A stretch of 64,000 bases of DNA from AC-37 sp036389835. GTDB lineage: Bacteria; Actinomycetota; Thermoleophilia; Solirubrobacterales; Thermoleophilaceae. The DNA lies in contig DASVWC010000004.1 in assembly GCA_036389835.1 (NCBI GenBank), positions 44,431 through 108,430 of the forward strand. Reading direction: 5' to 3'. The position numbers and the translations under genes are program-made. This document shows positions 51,701 to 59,882 of the stretch, piece by piece; position 1 is the stretch's first letter, and the number at the start of each line of letters is the position of its first letter. Below the pieces are notes generated by a model. It ran no database searches. It was not told the origin of the DNA and saw only the letters and a list, made by a program, of their open reading frames with translations.

Positions 51701-52569
51701 ACATCCCCAACCCCACGCTGCGCGCGGTGGTCGAGAGCATGGCGAGCCAGACGGTGGCGGTGTTCGAGGACGTGCTGGGCACGATCGACGAGACGCTCTG
51801 GATGGTCGACCCGCTGGGCGGGCGCAAGGACCAGTTCCTGTCGGTCCTGATCGGGCGCCCGCTGGCCGTCGTCCAGGCCCAGCTCGGGCTGTCCCTGATG
51901 GGGGCGCCGGCGTTCGACCAGACCTGGAACGCGATGGCGACGCCGACCGGCGCCACGTCGCCCGCCCAGTGCACCTGGACGCAGGAGGCCGGCGACGTGG
52001 GCGAGCCGCAGTTCCCGGTCCGGCTGGGCGACCTGGACGTCCGCGCGGACGGGCTGGTCGGCTACTACCTGCCCAGCGAGGCCTACTCGACGTTCCACAC
52101 GGTCCACCTGCCCGACGAGGTGAGCGCGGGCGACACCTACCTGAAGCAGATCGCCACGGCGCGGAACGGCGGCTCGCCGCAGTACCAGGGCGACCTCGCG
52201 CTCCAGGTGAACGCCGCGCCCACCACGGTCACGCTGGTGCTCGACCCGCGCGGCCCGGTGCACGCGTTCACCGGCATCCTGCCGGTCACCACGGCGGCCC
52301 TCGCGCCGCGCCTGGTCGAGGACTTCGTCAAGCAGCTGGCGATCACCTTCCGGACCGGGCCGGTCCTGGCCGACCCGGGCGCGCTGCGCATCCCGCTGCC
52401 GGGCCGCCAGCACGGCGCCTGGGACTGGATCCAGGCCATCCCGGGCGGCTGGGAGCAGGACCCGATCGTGGCCGCGGACGACGTGGCGCGGCTGCCCGAC
52501 GCCCAGCTCGAGCTGCGCGAGGGGTGGCTGCGGTTGACGAAGGTAGACGACTCTGGAGGCGCGCCCTGA
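48775..52569 (+). CDS. Giant unrecognised protein of the operon
   Basis: A 1264-residue protein from GTG 48775. A conserved-looking N-terminus (VGVHLHWALPDALTHGRK; FPLVPNRWLVARFE) is followed by an alternating beta-rich and helical body; residues 270-500 contain a likely coiled or helical segment (LDEARRQLASLQETLYGM). FQPITSRTRGANVSTFYPLRGG and QDTRLDFRFLANDGSG fall in the second half. There is no signal peptide. No known domain is recognised. It couples to its neighbours by overlaps at both ends (GTGA and TGATG). Confidence 0.8.
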   Translation: MTLPSDASSLLVPVHLDVWCVNQAVQNAGVVMTYQAQYENLAQLESPIAASTGDLPDVGVHLHWALPDALTHGRKADAASPLAFPLVPNRWLVARFEATPSGPPNQTAWVVQSDFIGTGSQGTSPFLNPSEPSTMTVAGTTTTFTINQVNLGTSEPAGTWQEPGSQQFLTATGPANVSFAAYAGFVRDVFAFVDGTVPAQGAHTYTYMVVGWYSDPAAADPLRGLNTFIPGVWKDEATWAEQTPAERFEAILADARWAVAGDPPAAPPATSLYHATAVGVQYPPPQQSAAPPVGSEDVVVALGNTSTDALAALVQAYAQLQAKEDPKDAAAWTAAGSELAGLVQAAMYDLLDVYGTPGGSVLLQQGIEDAWFGSSPGGTAWDAVGATPQAAGDSEATPRLTPGQSAALAKQLAQLNSGQRTLDEARRQLASLQETLYGMWLRVGRANTFGWGQAPTTEPPWNVLHPFMQNTIYPGLVTEVTQQLGAVRSQAEALPDPTDPAEANAWAEQHWTFPSADGKSTTTLAGLGLALKAGADARFWHPTDPVVMLSGANRAQKHGEDGLNPDGTMPCRLPGQAITGVHVGGQPDVTVAALQAKGLAGNILSGYTQVPSVPGLVAEAFVADPANAQAMATALGADQSALETGIADLVGGAPEAGSGWDGVPPAPFALAAWSQAWSPLYMEWEVTYYPTGSGTGQGRPFSLDDWSFDGQDMHWRGTGFELDDALTYAGRTLLTPHAPLLFKDKIEAYLKAHTTLDTAQMEELIGIVGGWDVLAQTLSGFTDQLITLLAQETFPPTSAAGGDDISTLVGEQYRFQPITSRTRGANVSTFYPLRGGILQIDSLRIVDAYGQMVTLDQQHPNTPQGFIPLLGQGLTPEAAPPGLPAGAAELPPRVVQDTRLDFRFLANDGSGLDVAVSPNPNPVCGWLLPNHLDGGVAVYDGDGTMLGELIPLEQPDNWRPRPGAPVPTPPPASPADIPNPTLRAVVESMASQTVAVFEDVLGTIDETLWMVDPLGGRKDQFLSVLIGRPLAVVQAQLGLSLMGAPAFDQTWNAMATPTGATSPAQCTWTQEAGDVGEPQFPVRLGDLDVRADGLVGYYLPSEAYSTFHTVHLPDEVSAGDTYLKQIATARNGGSPQYQGDLALQVNAAPTTVTLVLDPRGPVHAFTGILPVTTAALAPRLVEDFVKQLAITFRTGPVLADPGALRIPLPGRQHGAWDWIQAIPGGWEQDPIVAADDVARLPDAQLELREGWLRLTKVDDSGGAP

Positions 52570-54470
52570 TGGCATCCGTCCTGCTCAGCTACTCGGCCAG
52601 CACCGACCCGTTCCCGCTCACGGCCAGTCCCGAGGCGGGCGAGCTCGTCTCCTGCGTCCTGGCGATCATCGCGTCGAACCCGTCCCCGGACCCCGCGAGC
52701 AACCCGGTCACGCTCGAGGGCATCCAGGTCACGCTGCCGCTGGGCGAGAGCGGCTCGCAGCTCACCTCGAGCCCGCCGACGGCGGCCGACGTGGTGGCCC
52801 CCGACGGATGGCAGCTGGAGCCGATCACCGACGCCGGGGTCTACACGTTCGTCCCGGCGCCGCCGGCGACGCAGGTGCAGGTCGGCAGCGAGAGCGTCGT
52901 GTTCACCTTCAACGACGTCTACGTCAATCGCCAGCCGGGGGGCGTCCAGGGGCTTCAGGTGGCCGAGGGGTCGGGCGGCTGCCAGCCGCCGGACTGCCCG
53001 ACCGTGGACCTGCTCGTGACCAAGTTCCCGTACGGCTGGGGCCAGGTCCGCTTCTGGGTCAACCCGCCCAACGTGGCCCAGGGTCAGCCGACGACGCTGA
53101 ACTGGTCGGGCCCGGAGGGCGCCACCTACACGATCGAGTACGGCACGCCCTCGGGAGTCGTGAACGTCCCCGCGGTCGGCCAGCCGGCGCTCGCGAGCCA
53201 GGGCACCTATCCCGGCGAGGGGCAGCCGCCGCTCGTGCCGCCCCCCGGCATCACCGTCTTCACGCTCACGGTCACCGACACGATCGCGGGTACGAACTAC
53301 GGCGCGCAGGAGCAGGAGACCGTCACCGTCGCCGAGGCGCCGCCGACGATCGACTCGTTCAACGGGCAGCTCGCGTACGACGGGAGCGGCGCGTACACGG
53401 CGACCCTCAAATGGACGACCACCGGGGCCCGCTACTGCCTGGTGCCGGAGGCCGGGGCGCAGGAGCTGGCGCCCGAGTCGCCGCCGCAGGGCTTCGGCGT
53501 GCCCCTGAGCTCGCCGCGAATCGGCGCCCTCGACCTCCAGGCGACGAACGACGCCGGCACCACCACCTCGACGCTCACGCTGGCCTGGGCGGCACAGCAG
53601 CAGATCGGGGACCTGGGCGGCGTCGGCTCGCAGCCGCTCGACATGGCGGTGTCGCCCGACGGCCAGCGGCTGTACGTGGTGGCGGCGTCGACGCTCACGG
53701 TCCTCGGGCTCCGGGACGACCCGGCCGCCCCGCCGGTCCGGCTGTCGACCTGGGGCGGCGCGAACGGACAGCTCCAGGCGGTGACCGCGGTGTCCGCCGG
53801 CCAGCAGGACCTGGTGTGGGTCCTGTCCACCTGGGAGCCGATGGAGGGGGGGAACGCGACCATGTACATCACGCCGCTCCTCGTCGCGGCCGGGGGCGGG
53901 ATCCAATCGGCCGGCCCCACCACGAGCCAGGACTTCGGGATCGGTGCCGGCCCCTACGGGCTCGCCACGGGACCGGGCGGCGCCCCCCTCTACTGCGCGA
54001 ACGGCGAGGGCTCGGACGAGTTCGAATCGAGGGTGTGGATCTACATGCCGAGCCCGCAGTACTCGCTCAGCGATCTCGGGAGCCTGGCCCCGAGCGGCTG
54101 GGCGGTCGGCGTGTCGGTGGCGAGCGACGGGACGGTGTACGTGGCCAGCCTCGACTGGGTGGCCAGCTACCAGCCGCAGGCGAACGGCTCGCTGAGCCAG
54201 ATCACGCAGGCGACCGTCGGCGACTGGACGCAGGGCACGGGCGTGCGCGACCTCGCGGTGGTCGGCGACACCCTCTTCGTGGCGCGGGCCGGCGACCTGC
54301 TGGTCCTCGACCGCACCACGCTCCAGCCGGTGCGCACCGCGCTCGGCGTGACCGGCGACACCCTGGCCGCCCACCCGGACGGCATGCGCCTGTTCGGCTC
54401 CAGCTGGGCGGGAGCGTACGTGTCGCTGCTGGCCCCGAGCTCCCTGACGGGCGGGACGCCCGGGTCCTGA
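52569..54470 (+). CDS. Ig-like/beta-propeller protein, paralogue 1
   Basis: A 633-residue protein. Residues 1-140 are a novel beta domain with a Cys pair (GSGGCQPPDCP). Two Ig-like modules follow (QPTTLNWSGPEGATYTIEYG; AYTATLKWTTTGARYCLVPE), then a YVTN-type beta-propeller (MAVSPDGQRLYVVAASTLTV; AVGVSVASDGTVYVASLDW; VRDLAVVGDTLFVARAGDL). No signal peptide. It shares the full architecture with the next gene. The stop codon of the upstream gene overlaps its ATG by one base. Such propellers usually bind ligands or proteins. Confidence 0.82.
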   Translation: MASVLLSYSASTDPFPLTASPEAGELVSCVLAIIASNPSPDPASNPVTLEGIQVTLPLGESGSQLTSSPPTAADVVAPDGWQLEPITDAGVYTFVPAPPATQVQVGSESVVFTFNDVYVNRQPGGVQGLQVAEGSGGCQPPDCPTVDLLVTKFPYGWGQVRFWVNPPNVAQGQPTTLNWSGPEGATYTIEYGTPSGVVNVPAVGQPALASQGTYPGEGQPPLVPPPGITVFTLTVTDTIAGTNYGAQEQETVTVAEAPPTIDSFNGQLAYDGSGAYTATLKWTTTGARYCLVPEAGAQELAPESPPQGFGVPLSSPRIGALDLQATNDAGTTTSTLTLAWAAQQQIGDLGGVGSQPLDMAVSPDGQRLYVVAASTLTVLGLRDDPAAPPVRLSTWGGANGQLQAVTAVSAGQQDLVWVLSTWEPMEGGNATMYITPLLVAAGGGIQSAGPTTSQDFGIGAGPYGLATGPGGAPLYCANGEGSDEFESRVWIYMPSPQYSLSDLGSLAPSGWAVGVSVASDGTVYVASLDWVASYQPQANGSLSQITQATVGDWTQGTGVRDLAVVGDTLFVARAGDLLVLDRTTLQPVRTALGVTGDTLAAHPDGMRLFGSSWAGAYVSLLAPSSLTGGTPGS

Positions 54471-54471
54471 C

Positions 54472-56328
54472 GTGGACGCCCGGCTCGCCTACGCCGTCAC
54501 GTCCCGGCCGTTCCCGGTCCAGGCCGGCCAGACCTGCACGCTGACCTTCACCGCGGCGAACCCGGCCGCCGACCCGGCGAAGAACCCGGTCGCGATCGCG
54601 GGGATCCAGATCAAGCTGCCGCTCGGCGGCGATCCGATCGAGCTGACGGACGCCCCGAGCGCGATCACGCCGGTGGCGCCGGCGGGCTGGAAGCTCCAGC
54701 CGGGCACCGACGCGGGCGTCTACGCCTTCGTGCCCGCGCCGCCCGCGACCGAGATCGAGGTCGGCGCCACCAGCGTCTCGTTCGTCCTGGTGGGCGTGAA
54801 GGTGAACGCGCAGCCGGGCCCCGTCCGCGGGCTCCAGGTCGTGGAGGGCAGCGGCGGCTGCCAGCCGCCGGACTGCCCCGTCGCTGACCTCGACGGCTGG
54901 ATCACGAAGTGGCCGGGCGGCTGGGGGACGGTCTCGTTCTGGGTGGAGCCGTCCGACGTGAACGCCGGGCAGCCGACGACGCTCAGCTGGGACGGCCCGG
55001 CCAAGGCCGCCTACGCGCTCGAGTGGACGACCCAGCAGGGCGTCGTGAACGTCCCCGGACCGGGTCACCCGGATCCGCTCGGATCGTCGGGCACCTACCC
55101 CGGCCAGAACGACCCGCCGCTCGTCCCCGCGCGGACCACCGTCTACACGCTCACGGTCGACGAGACGATCGACGGCAGCCACTACCACGCGCAGGTCCAG
55201 AAGACGGTCACCGTCGCGGAGGCGCCGCCGACGATCGACTGCTTCAAGGGCGAGCTCGCGTACGACGGGACCGGCGCGTTCACGGCCACCCTGCACTGGG
55301 CGACGGACGCCCGCTACTGCCTCGTCCCGGAGGCCGGGGCGCAGGAGCTGGCGCCGAAGTCGCCGCCGCAGGGCCTGCCGGTGCCCGTCCGCTCGGCGCG
55401 AATCGGCGCGCTCGACCTCCAGGCGACGAACGACGCCGGCACCACCCCCTCGACGCTGACCCTGAACTGGGGAGCGCCGGTGCAGATCGGGAACCTGGGC
55501 GGTGTTGCGGGTCACCCCGTGGACGTGGCGGTGTCGCCGGACGGGCGACGGCTGTACGTGGTGGCGTGGGGGTCGGTGACGGTGCTCGGGCTTCCCGCCG
55601 ACCCGACCGCTCAGCCCACCGTGCTGGCGGCGAAGCCGGACCTCTGGTCCCCCCAGCTCCTGGCGGTGGACGCGTACCCCTTCCAGGGCGTGGACCTGGT
55701 CTGGAACGTGATGGGGGAGGAGGGAGGCGGGTCCACGTACCTCACGGGGCTGATGGTCTACAACAGCGGCGACATGGTGCCGGCCAGCGGCACCGTGACG
55801 CTGGACTACGAGGTGGCCGCGCGCGCGTTCGCCACGGGACCGGGCGGCGCGCCCGTCTACTGCGCGAACGGCAAGGGGCCCAACGCGGGCCAGCCCACGC
55901 TGCGGTTCTACCAGCCCAATTCGGATGTCTCCGCGCTCACCGAGATCGGGAGCCTGGCCCTGGGCGACTGGGCGGTCGGCGTGTCGACGGCGAGCGACGG
56001 GACCGTGTACGTGGCCACCCCCGACACGGTGGCGAGCTACCGGCAGGCGGGCAGCTCGCTGAACCAGATCGCGAAGGTGACGGCCGGTGACCCGTCGCAC
56101 GGCGTGCGCGACCTCGCGGTGGCCGGCGACACGCTCTTCGTCGCGCGGTCGGGCGACCTGCTGGTCCTCGACCGCACCACGCTCCAGCCGCTGCGCAGCC
56201 CGCTCGGCGTGACGGGCGACGCGCTCGCCGCCCACCCCGGCGGGACGCACCTGTTCGGGGCGAGCTGGGCGGCGGTGAACGTGTCGGTGCTGGCGCCGGC
56301 GACGCTGACCGGCGGCGTGCCCTGCTGA
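54472..56328 (+). CDS. Ig-like/beta-propeller protein, paralogue 2
   Basis: A 618-residue protein, the tandem paralogue of the preceding one: the same N-terminal beta domain with GSGGCQPPDCP, the same Ig-like modules (QPTTLSWDGPAKAAYALEW; RYCLVPEAGAQELAP) and the same propeller (VAVSPDGRRLYVVAWGSVTV; LAVAGDTLFVARSGDLLVLD). The blades facing the likely ligand face vary more than the frame. GTG 54472 follows the previous stop by one base. It ends the giant operon; a convergent protease gene lies beyond 56524. Confidence 0.82.
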   Translation: MDARLAYAVTSRPFPVQAGQTCTLTFTAANPAADPAKNPVAIAGIQIKLPLGGDPIELTDAPSAITPVAPAGWKLQPGTDAGVYAFVPAPPATEIEVGATSVSFVLVGVKVNAQPGPVRGLQVVEGSGGCQPPDCPVADLDGWITKWPGGWGTVSFWVEPSDVNAGQPTTLSWDGPAKAAYALEWTTQQGVVNVPGPGHPDPLGSSGTYPGQNDPPLVPARTTVYTLTVDETIDGSHYHAQVQKTVTVAEAPPTIDCFKGELAYDGTGAFTATLHWATDARYCLVPEAGAQELAPKSPPQGLPVPVRSARIGALDLQATNDAGTTPSTLTLNWGAPVQIGNLGGVAGHPVDVAVSPDGRRLYVVAWGSVTVLGLPADPTAQPTVLAAKPDLWSPQLLAVDAYPFQGVDLVWNVMGEEGGGSTYLTGLMVYNSGDMVPASGTVTLDYEVAARAFATGPGGAPVYCANGKGPNAGQPTLRFYQPNSDVSALTEIGSLALGDWAVGVSTASDGTVYVATPDTVASYRQAGSSLNQIAKVTAGDPSHGVRDLAVAGDTLFVARSGDLLVLDRTTLQPLRSPLGVTGDALAAHPGGTHLFGASWAAVNVSVLAPATLTGGVPC

Positions 56329-56523
56329 ACGCGCCGTAGCTCGCCGGGAACGTCCTCTTCCTGGCAAAGGGGAAACGGCGTGGCGGTCTGCGACCGCAAC
56401 ACGCGAGGTCCGAGATCTCCGTCGGTCACGAGGAACGACGGCGTTTGCGGAAGCCCCCGGGCTCCTCGAAGCCGAGCGCAAGCGCGGTCCCGAACGGCGA
56501 TGCGGACGTGCGCGTTCGACGCC

Positions 56524-57693
56524 TCACGGCCACGGCACGTGCCCGAGCTCGGCGAGCTTGGCCCAGGTGATGCGCCCGACGCCGCCGTCGGCGGGCGGCG
56601 CGTGCTTGGCCTGGAACTTCTTCACCGCGGCCAGCGTCCCCCTGCCGAAGTCGCCGTCGGCCGGCCCGCTGAGATAGCCCGCCGACACGAGCCCGTCTTG
56701 GAGCAGCCGCACGGCGCCGCCCTTCGAGCCCTTCTTGAGCGCGGGCCGCATGGCCAGGACGTCGACCGCGAGTGCGTCCTGCACGAAGTCGATCAGCGTG
56801 GCGACTCCGAGGGACTGAGTCGGGTCCCACTTAGGAATGATCTTGTGGTGAAGGAGCCCGACGACCTCGTCGCGCGTGTTGAGCACGACCGAGCCCGAGT
56901 CGCCCTCCCATGCGAACCGCATCCCGGACCGCGGCGGGGCGATGGTCATCTCGAGCGTCGCCTCGTCGATCGCCGTCTGCTTGATCGCCGTGATCTGGCC
57001 CGTCGTCAGCTCCGTCGTGCGGCCACGTTTCTTCACGTCCACGCCGAGCGACTTGACGGACAGCCGGCGCGCTCCCATCACCGGCCCGACGCCTTCCACC
57101 GTGCCGAGCAGCTTGCGCTTGCCGTTGGGCTCGACGGCGGCGCAGTCGAGCCCCTTGTCGTGGCGCTCGACCGTCCCGCTCCCCGTGTTCGCGATGACCG
57201 CGCCGTGGCGGGGCTGCTGGATGTCACCGACCAGCACGCCCTTCTCCATGACCACGTGGGAGGCGGTCAGCAGGACCTGGACCCCGTCGGAGCGGCGCCG
57301 GGCGATAGCCCCGAGGGTGCCGCCCCCTCGCTCCACCCAGATCCCGCCCGTGCCGGCCACGTCGCCGATCGGGATCGGGGCCGGCACGATCTCGATCCCG
57401 CCGTGCAGCTTCTCGTAGGCCTTCGAGTCCTCGATCGGGATCGGGTTCCACTCGACGACGTCGGTCGGGTGACCGGCGAACTCCCGCGGGATCAGCTCCT
57501 CCTGCGAGAGCTCGGACTCGGGCTTCTTCTCCGGCACGTAGACGACCAGCGCCACGGTGTCGGTCAGCTCGCTGCCGGTCGCCTTGAAGCCGACGCCGAA
57601 GCTCACGTCGGCCGGGACCGCGGCGGCCAGCTCCTGCGCCTGGTCGAACATCCCCTCCGGTATCTCGAGCGGCCCCTCCAGTGGCGACGACAT
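56524..57693 (-). CDS. Trypsin-like protease with C-terminal peptidoglycan-binding domain
   Basis: A 389-residue protein. The serine-protease triad is visible: His146 (LLTASHVV), Asp183 (GLDCAAVEP) and Ser266 (WEGDSGSVVL), in the order of chymotrypsin-fold and Nal1-like enzymes. A PG_binding_1 domain follows at about 315-380 (LKKGSKGGAVRLLQDGLVS ... DGDFGRGTLAAVKKFQ). No signal peptide is obvious, which is odd for a wall-binding enzyme. ATG 57693 is preferred because AAAGGGGGA lies 7 bases upstream. It converges on the giant operon and could process its products; that is inference. Confidence 0.85.
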   Translation of the reverse strand: MSSPLEGPLEIPEGMFDQAQELAAAVPADVSFGVGFKATGSELTDTVALVVYVPEKKPESELSQEELIPREFAGHPTDVVEWNPIPIEDSKAYEKLHGGIEIVPAPIPIGDVAGTGGIWVERGGGTLGAIARRRSDGVQVLLTASHVVMEKGVLVGDIQQPRHGAVIANTGSGTVERHDKGLDCAAVEPNGKRKLLGTVEGVGPVMGARRLSVKSLGVDVKKRGRTTELTTGQITAIKQTAIDEATLEMTIAPPRSGMRFAWEGDSGSVVLNTRDEVVGLLHHKIIPKWDPTQSLGVATLIDFVQDALAVDVLAMRPALKKGSKGGAVRLLQDGLVSAGYLSGPADGDFGRGTLAAVKKFQAKHAPPADGGVGRITWAKLAELGHVPWP

Positions 57694-57781
57694 CGGCACG
57701 TCCCCCTTTCGTCAACGGCCCCTGCCAAGGACCCGGCGTCACGCTACCGCTCGCGGGCTGCCCTTTTGGGCAGAACAACCG

Positions 57782-57802
57782 AGCCCGGGGACGCCCGGGG
57801 CT
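57782..57802. terminator. Short hairpin between protease and beta-helix genes
   Basis: AGCCC-GGG-ACG-CCC-GGGCT type stem with one G/G mismatch, between the end of the beta-helix gene and the start of the protease gene on the same strand. A weak terminator candidate for neither neighbour with certainty. Confidence 0.3.
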
Positions 57803-57826
57803 TCGCCCGTCGCCCGCCGGCCGTCC

Positions 57827-59641
57827 CTACGGCAGCGGCGGCGGCTTCTGGGCGTGCACCCAGACCGTCCCGCCCACCACGTCCACCGTGCCGCCGCTCT
57901 TGTTGAAGAGCGTGACCGTGACCGTGTTGGCCGCGGTCACGTTGGCAGTCAGCAGCATCCCGCCTGGGACGACGGTGCTGATGCCCACGCTGCACGGATC
58001 GCCGACGGTCGCACCGGTGACGGTCACGGTCGTCGTGGTGGAGGCCCCATCCGCCAGCGGCGGGGGGTTCCAGCCGGTCGTGCCGAACAGCGTCCGGTAC
58101 GGCCCGTCGAACTTCGCGCTGTGGCTCCCCTGGTGGAGGTCGTAGTCGGCCGTCGTGTGGCCCCAGACCGTGTTGTCGCGGAAGGCCCACACGCCGCTGA
58201 GCGCGTTCAGGTAGATCCCGTAGGTCTGCGTCGCGGAGCCGCCGCGGTCGTCGTAGACCTGGTTGCCCTCGCACGAGCCGCTGTTGTTGATCGAGATCCG
58301 GATGCCCGACGCGGCCCCGCGGTAGACGAGGTTCCCGCGGATGTGTATGCGCTTCGAAGGGGAGGTGCAGTTGATGCCGGTGAGCGTCGAGCCCTTGACG
58401 CGGTTGCCCTCGATCAGGACGTCGTTGATGCTCTCTCCGACGCTGATCCCCTCCTGGCCCGAGTCCTCGATCGAGTTCTGGGCCACGACGATGTCGCGCA
58501 TGTCGTCGTCGGCCTTGGTGGACTTGACGTTTCTGAGGCGGAGCGCGAGGTGGTAGGTCGCCCGAATCATGTTCCCGACGATGTTGACGCGCCTGATGTG
58601 CGAGCCGCCGACCTCCACGTTGATCCCGATCTTGTCGGCTGTGCCGTTCAGCCCCGGGCGATAGATCGAGTTGCTCTCGACGACGATGTCGGTCGCCGGC
58701 GTGGTGGCGAAGTCGCTCACCCAGATAGCGGATTGGGAGATGTCGCGGATCACGTTGTTCGCGATCACGATGTCCTTGCCGCCGCGGATCGTGATCCCGC
58801 GTCCCTTGTTGCGCGGGCTGGGGCCGGAGATCGTGTTGTCGGTGACGACGATGCCCTCGCACAGATGCCCGTACGGCGTCTCATTCTCGGAGTTGATGCC
58901 GATGTGGTCGTCGGCGCAGCCGATGATGTGATTGCCGCGCAGCGCGACGTTCTTCGTGTTGTAGTAGAGGGTGATCCCGTCGCGGTTGTGCTCCTGCACG
59001 ACGCAGTCCCTGATCGCCGCGTGCTCGGTCGACTGGAGGACCAGCCCGAGCCGGAACGAGTCGTACACGCGCAGGCGGTCGATGAAGATGCGCCGGCACG
59101 TGCTCGTGGCGCCGTCCGCGATGAGGACACATGCGGGGCCGCCGTTGAGCGTGTCCGGGTCCCAGGTCGAGTGGGCCGCGGCGATGCCGTCCTTGTTGCC
59201 GTCGACCGCGAAGTCCCAGAGCCGGATGTCGTGGGCGCCGGCCGGGATGTGGAGCGGGTAGAAGTCCGGCGTGTCGGACAGCACGAGCCGGCTGTTCCAG
59301 CCCGCGCCGAAGAGCATGGTGTCCGTGGGAAGCGTGAGGCCGGTGATCGAGTAGTCGCCGGGCGGCAGGTAGACCGCGCCTCCGGTCTCGTCGTCGAGCG
59401 CCTGCTGGATCGCGATCGTGTCGTCTTCCGACCCGTCGCCGACCGCCCCGTAGTCCTTGACGTTGAGCGGCATCCGGTTGCGGAACACGTAGCGGTCGTC
59501 CGGCGGATCCTGGGCGCTGGCGGTCCGCGCCGCGAGCAGGCCCGCCCCGGCGGCCCCGACTCCGGCCGCGCCGCCGGCGAGCAGGCGCCGTCGGGTCTGG
59601 ATGCTCCCGTGTGGAAGCCCTGCGCTGCGTGACGAGTCCAT
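57827..59641 (-). CDS. Tat-exported right-handed beta-helix protein
   Basis: A 604-residue protein. A twin-arginine signal (QTRRRLLAGGAAGVGAAGAG, then AARTASAQ) is followed by the pectate-lyase-superfamily opening DYGAVGDGSEDDTIAIQQAL and about fifteen parallel beta-helix turns of the form NIVGNMIRATYHLALRLRNV. The C-terminal 90 residues are a beta domain (TTTTVTVTGATVGDPCSVGI). It probably binds or cleaves a polysaccharide; clear lyase catalytic residues were not identified. The fold is also shared by phage tailspikes. Tat use implies folding before export. Confidence 0.85.
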   Translation of the reverse strand: MDSSRSAGLPHGSIQTRRRLLAGGAAGVGAAGAGLLAARTASAQDPPDDRYVFRNRMPLNVKDYGAVGDGSEDDTIAIQQALDDETGGAVYLPPGDYSITGLTLPTDTMLFGAGWNSRLVLSDTPDFYPLHIPAGAHDIRLWDFAVDGNKDGIAAAHSTWDPDTLNGGPACVLIADGATSTCRRIFIDRLRVYDSFRLGLVLQSTEHAAIRDCVVQEHNRDGITLYYNTKNVALRGNHIIGCADDHIGINSENETPYGHLCEGIVVTDNTISGPSPRNKGRGITIRGGKDIVIANNVIRDISQSAIWVSDFATTPATDIVVESNSIYRPGLNGTADKIGINVEVGGSHIRRVNIVGNMIRATYHLALRLRNVKSTKADDDMRDIVVAQNSIEDSGQEGISVGESINDVLIEGNRVKGSTLTGINCTSPSKRIHIRGNLVYRGAASGIRISINNSGSCEGNQVYDDRGGSATQTYGIYLNALSGVWAFRDNTVWGHTTADYDLHQGSHSAKFDGPYRTLFGTTGWNPPPLADGASTTTTVTVTGATVGDPCSVGISTVVPGGMLLTANVTAANTVTVTLFNKSGGTVDVVGGTVWVHAQKPPPLP

Positions 59642-59870
59642 CCCGGTTCTCCCCTGTCTGAAAGGCCAGGCGGCATGCGGCCGCTCGCTCCAGTGAAACC
59701 CGGCGTCCCCGGATGCGCATCACCCGACCGGGGGAGATGAGCTGCACCGAGCGAGCTTGTCGCGCGGGCGGATCCGAACTATGGCGTGACGCGCGTGACC
59801 GGCGCGAGGGTGGCCGTGCCCTCCGGCGACCTCGCGCGAGCGCGCCCGCGCGCAGTTCAAGCTCGCCACA

Positions 59871-59876
59871 TAGAAT
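59871..59876 (+). promoter_or_regulatory. -10 box TAGAAT of the GH5 gene
   Basis: TAGAAT ends six bases before GTG 59883, giving a leaderless transcript. The rest of the 241-base gap (59642-59882) holds only GC-rich sequence with a short inverted repeat; I see no further gene. Confidence 0.5.
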
Positions 59877-59882
59877 TCGGTC

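Noticed and set aside
48502..52575. A 1357-residue minus-strand frame opposite the 1264-residue protein
   Set aside because: Same antisense composition; the plus frame has overlaps with neighbours and real domain-like texture.
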